Source: Collimonas sp. OK412 (GTDB lineage: Bacteria; Pseudomonadota; Gammaproteobacteria; Burkholderiales; Burkholderiaceae_D). Taken from it: a DNA stretch of 64,000 nucleotides. The stretch is from NCBI RefSeq assembly GCF_900112135.1, contig NZ_FOLC01000020.1, positions 1-64,000 of the forward strand. The letters run 5' to 3'. A model generated the notes under the pieces. The model made no database searches. It saw nothing but the letters and a program-made list of their open reading frames with translations, and was not told the DNA's origin. Both the position numbers and the translations under genes were made by a program. This document shows positions 61,166 to 64,000 of this stretch, piece after piece (the first letter of the stretch is position 1; each line of letters opens with the position of its first letter).

Positions 61166-62104
61166 ATGCCTTCCTCCCTTTCCCGCCATACCTCTTCCGC
61201 TCCGTTCCGGATCGGCCTCGCCGCCAACCGCAGCCATCAGCAAGGCCCGGAATCGGCGCTGGCGCAGCTGCTGACCGGCAGCCGCAGCAGCATCGAACAG
61301 CAGCTCAAGCCGCAGCTGGTCGTGGTCGGCCGCACCCTGGACGCCATGCAGCAGCTGGGCCTGCTGGAAAATTATCCGCACATCGAACGCTTCCCCTACG
61401 GCCGTCACGGCGGCTTGATGAAGCTGGTGTCGCGGGTGGTCGACGCCGATCCGGCGCGCACCCTGGATGCGGTGATTTACCTGATGGATCCGGTCGATCC
61501 TTCTTCGATCTTTCCGGAAGCGGTAGCCTTGAAACGCCAATGCGTGATCCATGGCAAACCGTTTTTGTCGACGCTGGCCGGTGCCCGCGAATGGTTGGAG
61601 CTGGAGGCCACGGCGGACGGCGCCGCGCCAAATCCGGCACTGGATCCGACCTTCGACCTGGCGCAGGAAGGCATCGCCCTGATCGCCCACGACGCCATGA
61701 AAGACCGGATGCTGGAAATTGCGGAACGCCATTTCGCCCTGCTTGACCAGTTCGCATTCCGCTGCGCCACCGGCACTACCGGCAGCCTGCTCAACAAGCT
61801 GGCGCAGAAAATCAAGGGCGAAGAAGCCGGCCGCAACTGGGTCAAGCCCTTTCTCAGCGGCCCGCTCGGCGGCGACGCCCAGATCGCCGAGCTGATCCTC
61901 GACCGCCAGCAATGCCGGCGCGTATTGTTCCTGGAAGACCCGCATGTCGCCCGCCAGCACGAAGCCGACATCCAGCTGCTGGAACGCGCCGCCCGCACCG
62001 TCACCGACTATGCGCTGTGCATCAGCGACGCCGAATGCGGCGAGCGCTGGCTCACGCTGTTGCAGCAGCGCGCCGCGCAAAACCAGCCTGCCGCCCCGCG
62101 CTAG
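61166..62104 (+). CDS. tandem methylglyoxal synthase-like domain protein
   Basis: A 312-residue protein made of two related halves. The second (about 165-310) has the methylglyoxal synthase fold and active-site motifs: ALIAHDAMKDRMLEIAERHF, RCATGTTGSLLN, FLSGPLGGDAQIAELI and FLEDPHVARQHEADIQ; the catalytic aspartate of GGD is present. The first (about 15-150) is a diverged copy (RIGLAANRSHQQ, GRHGGLMKLVSRVVD, IYLMDPVDPSSIFPEAVALK) without the GTTG and GGD residues. Single-domain MgsA is about 150 residues, so this is a fusion or internal duplication. Conversion of dihydroxyacetone phosphate to methylglyoxal is plausible for the second half. Confidence 0.85.
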   Translation: MPSSLSRHTSSAPFRIGLAANRSHQQGPESALAQLLTGSRSSIEQQLKPQLVVVGRTLDAMQQLGLLENYPHIERFPYGRHGGLMKLVSRVVDADPARTLDAVIYLMDPVDPSSIFPEAVALKRQCVIHGKPFLSTLAGAREWLELEATADGAAPNPALDPTFDLAQEGIALIAHDAMKDRMLEIAERHFALLDQFAFRCATGTTGSLLNKLAQKIKGEEAGRNWVKPFLSGPLGGDAQIAELILDRQQCRRVLFLEDPHVARQHEADIQLLERAARTVTDYALCISDAECGERWLTLLQQRAAQNQPAAPR

Positions 62105-62131
62105 GCTTTAAGCGGCAGCCGGCGCAATCCG

Positions 62132-63187
62132 CTATTGATAAACGATGGTGAAGGTTGCCGTGCCGTTGGCCTTGCCGGTATTGATGTTGGGCGTGGTCTG
62201 GTAGTACCGGGCCTTGAACGGCACGACGTACTGTATGTCGTCGGAAGGACCGACATTGATGGAGTTGGTGTCGGCAACCGTCGATGTCGTGAATTTCACC
62301 GGCGTCCTGGTCTGGTCCAGCACCTGGATGCCGACCCCGGTCGCCACGTCGGGCTCCTGGGTCAGCTGCAGGACGCCCGGCTTGTTGGCGGGATCGGAGG
62401 TCGCCGCCATGTTCAATGCGATGATGTTCTGGGTATTCTCGCCGCGCTGGCAATTCAGCTTGATATTGAAATCCTTTTCGCCGGCCGTACTGCCGACTCC
62501 CTTGAAATTGCTCCTGGAAACGGACCCCAGGTTCACCGCGATGTTCTTTGAACCGACGTCAACCGTACAGGTGGGCGTAACGATGGTAATTGCGTTGACA
62601 TCGAGATAGGTGGTGAGCACGGACAAATTGTCCGCGACGCTGTAGTACTTGGTATAGATGCCTGGCGCCAGAGGACCGCTGCCGGTCTTGGGACCGGTCT
62701 TGAACAGCTCGACGACAAATTTGGAGTTGACGTCGAATAGGCCGAAATCGGTAGTAGTGGAGCGAGTATGAGCATAATAAGTGGAGCTGACCCCAGTGAA
62801 ATAGCGTGACAGGCGAACGCCGATTCCGGTGACGTTGGTGGAATACACATGATCGTATCCCGTGATCATCTGCCCTTGCAGCATGTCGCCGTTTACCGTG
62901 CCGCCGTTGGTGCAATTCCATGGCTTGTCGAGTTGCCCGCCCTGCAGCGGCAAGTTGAATTCTTTTCTTGCGATGAGCGCCCCCACAGCCAGGTCGCTCG
63001 GCAGATAGACCTTGCCGAAAAACATGTTGATCGTTTTTTCCGTATATGCAGGATTTTTAAAGCAGGCCGCCTGCGCTACCTGGGCGCCGGCCAGCAAGCA
63101 CATGAAGACCAGCATGCCGGCCAGGCCGCGATACCGTCCCGCCAATTTTTGCGCGCACCTGCTTAACATGGTATTTCCGTTGTTCAT
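62132..63187 (-). CDS. fimbrial adhesin/tip protein
   Basis: A 351-residue exported protein. A Sec signal peptide (residues about 22-40, LAGMLVFMCLLAGAQVAQA) ends before ACFKNP. The first half would be a receptor-binding domain, the last 150 residues a chaperone-usher pilin domain: PTCTVDVGSKNIAVNLGSVS, FNIKLNCQRGENTQ, GVGIQVLDQTRTPVKFTT, VVPFKARYYQ and the end GTATFTIVYQ, the donor-strand groove partner. Two-domain proteins of this kind cap fimbriae. It follows the usher gene by 27 bp. Confidence 0.85.
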   Translation of the reverse strand: MNNGNTMLSRCAQKLAGRYRGLAGMLVFMCLLAGAQVAQAACFKNPAYTEKTINMFFGKVYLPSDLAVGALIARKEFNLPLQGGQLDKPWNCTNGGTVNGDMLQGQMITGYDHVYSTNVTGIGVRLSRYFTGVSSTYYAHTRSTTTDFGLFDVNSKFVVELFKTGPKTGSGPLAPGIYTKYYSVADNLSVLTTYLDVNAITIVTPTCTVDVGSKNIAVNLGSVSRSNFKGVGSTAGEKDFNIKLNCQRGENTQNIIALNMAATSDPANKPGVLQLTQEPDVATGVGIQVLDQTRTPVKFTTSTVADTNSINVGPSDDIQYVVPFKARYYQTTPNINTGKANGTATFTIVYQ

Positions 63188-63214
63188 GACATCATCCTGG
63201 TTTTCATGGCGTGC

Positions 63215-64000
63215 TCATTCGCACTGCGCATTCATTTGACGAATCGGCGCCGGATTTTTCTCGGCCGGCACCTGGTATTTGATGCTGCATTGTTCGGCCG
63301 CGCCCTGGCCCCACTTGACCTTGAACACGCCGGCATCCTTGGCGCCGGTAACGAAAGTCTGGCCCTCGCTGCCGACGATGCCCATCTCTTGCCCCTGCCC
63401 ATCCTCGACCTTGGCGCCGAAAGGCAGCGGCTTGCCGCTCTTGTCGGCCAGGTTCAGCATCAAGCGCAAGCCTATCGAAGTCGCGAATTTGGCCAGCACC
63501 ACCGCGCCGCGGGTCGGCACCACATCCATGGCGGCGTTCTTGATTTCCACTTCGTCGCCCAGGTCCTCGGTGCGCACCGCCAGGCGGTTGACCCGGTACG
63601 GGCTCAGGTTCGCCAGCACCGCATTGCCGCGGCTATCGGTACGGACGCCCGGATACACCTCGAAGCCGACATTGGCGGCGTCCGGCGCTTCCACCAGCGC
63701 CATGGTTTCCCCCAGCGGCTGCGACAAGGTCACGCCGCCGCCATGCGCCACCAGGCCGCCCGCCACGCCCAGCGTGGTCTGGCCGTAGCCGGAACCTTGC
63801 GCTCGGCCGAAGTCGAACCGGCCGTACTGCGACAGGTAGCTGGCGGACGCGCTGCCGCTGTTGCCGCTCCGGTTCGAATGAGTTGTCGATACGTTATAGG
63901 TCAGGCGGCCATCATCCAGCGCCGAGCCATAGACGCTGGCTTGCTGGCTGATTTCGCCGTTGTTGCCCTGCGCCGCCGAGTAGCGGGCGTAGGAACGGCT
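63215..64000 (-). CDS. fimbrial outer-membrane usher protein, C-terminal part
   Basis: The frame enters from the right edge, so the last 261 residues are seen. They include the end of the beta-barrel with alternating aromatic strands (YGQTTLGVAGGLVAHGGGVT, LSQPLGETMALVEAPDAANV) and the two C-terminal plug-like domains (VDTRG-type segment VRTDSRGNAVLANLSPYRVN, VPTRGAVVLAKF, PLPFGAKVEDGQGQEMGIVG). This is the FimD/PapC usher family, which assembles fimbrial subunits in the outer membrane. Chaperone and major subunit should lie to the right. Confidence 0.93.
   Translation of the reverse strand, partial: SRSYARYSAAQGNNGEISQQASVYGSALDDGRLTYNVSTTHSNRSGNSGSASASYLSQYGRFDFGRAQGSGYGQTTLGVAGGLVAHGGGVTLSQPLGETMALVEAPDAANVGFEVYPGVRTDSRGNAVLANLSPYRVNRLAVRTEDLGDEVEIKNAAMDVVPTRGAVVLAKFATSIGLRLMLNLADKSGKPLPFGAKVEDGQGQEMGIVGSEGQTFVTGAKDAGVFKVKWGQGAAEQCSIKYQVPAEKNPAPIRQMNAQCE

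Overview
The window looks like a chromosome segment of a betaproteobacterium in the Burkholderiales, most likely the Oxalobacteraceae (Collimonas, Herbaspirillum or Janthinobacterium neighbourhood). This rests on the high-GC core genes, the order tpiA-secG-tRNA-Leu-nuoABCDEFGHIJKLMN-DUF2818-nudix, the monofunctional RelA beside a RidA protein, and the style of the encoded proteins. The genus is an inference.

Bases 1 to about 28,100 are accessory DNA. At the far left an IS66 copy ends at 350 and cuts a gene. An AlbA_2-domain gene follows, then a four-gene leftward operon (3499 to 2213) of small unknown proteins ending in a five-repeat 'YDY' protein. Next is a leftward phage terminase pair (6236 to 3782). 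A degenerate 3' piece of a threonine tRNA with a terminator (6391-6478) marks an old integration boundary just upstream of the terminase genes.

From 6.6 to 14.5 kb is AT-richer DNA. It holds a UspA protein, a lipoprotein hydrolase, a small inverted-repeat element and a row of eight small unrelated same-strand genes, separated by 95-165 bp spacers that carry diverged copies of one intergenic repeat.

From 14.6 to 28.1 kb is a prophage early region. A leftward replication operon (Cro, YmfL-like, several tiny genes with ATGA/GTGA overlaps, YbcO-like, an initiator with internal iterons, RusA) faces a CI repressor. A rightward recombination module (PD-(D/E)XK nuclease, coiled-coil protein, ParB-like protein) ends in excisionase and a tyrosine integrase beside tRNA-Val(CAC), the probable attachment site. 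No capsid, tail, portal or lysis gene is seen, so this is a remnant, a satellite, or a phage whose late genes lie elsewhere. Between cI and the recombination module sits a leftward TIR protein, a membrane-anchored macro-domain protein and a HIT-family hydrolase. The first two match the layout of a type II Thoeris anti-phage system; the HIT gene looks like an added third component.

From 28.1 kb onward is core chromosome: relA, a RidA protein, an alpha/beta hydrolase, a 3-oxoacid CoA-transferase pair with a divergent PAS-LuxR regulator, a thioesterase, ETF-ubiquinone oxidoreductase, a nudix hydrolase, the complete leftward respiratory complex I operon (nuoA-N), tRNA-Leu(GAG), secG, tpiA, a PLP-dependent ammonia-lyase, yaaA, a GNAT protein, a DJ-1/PfpI protein, a PIN protein, an aminotransferase, a GST, greB, a two-domain methylglyoxal synthase-like protein, and the end of a chaperone-usher fimbrial operon running off the right edge.
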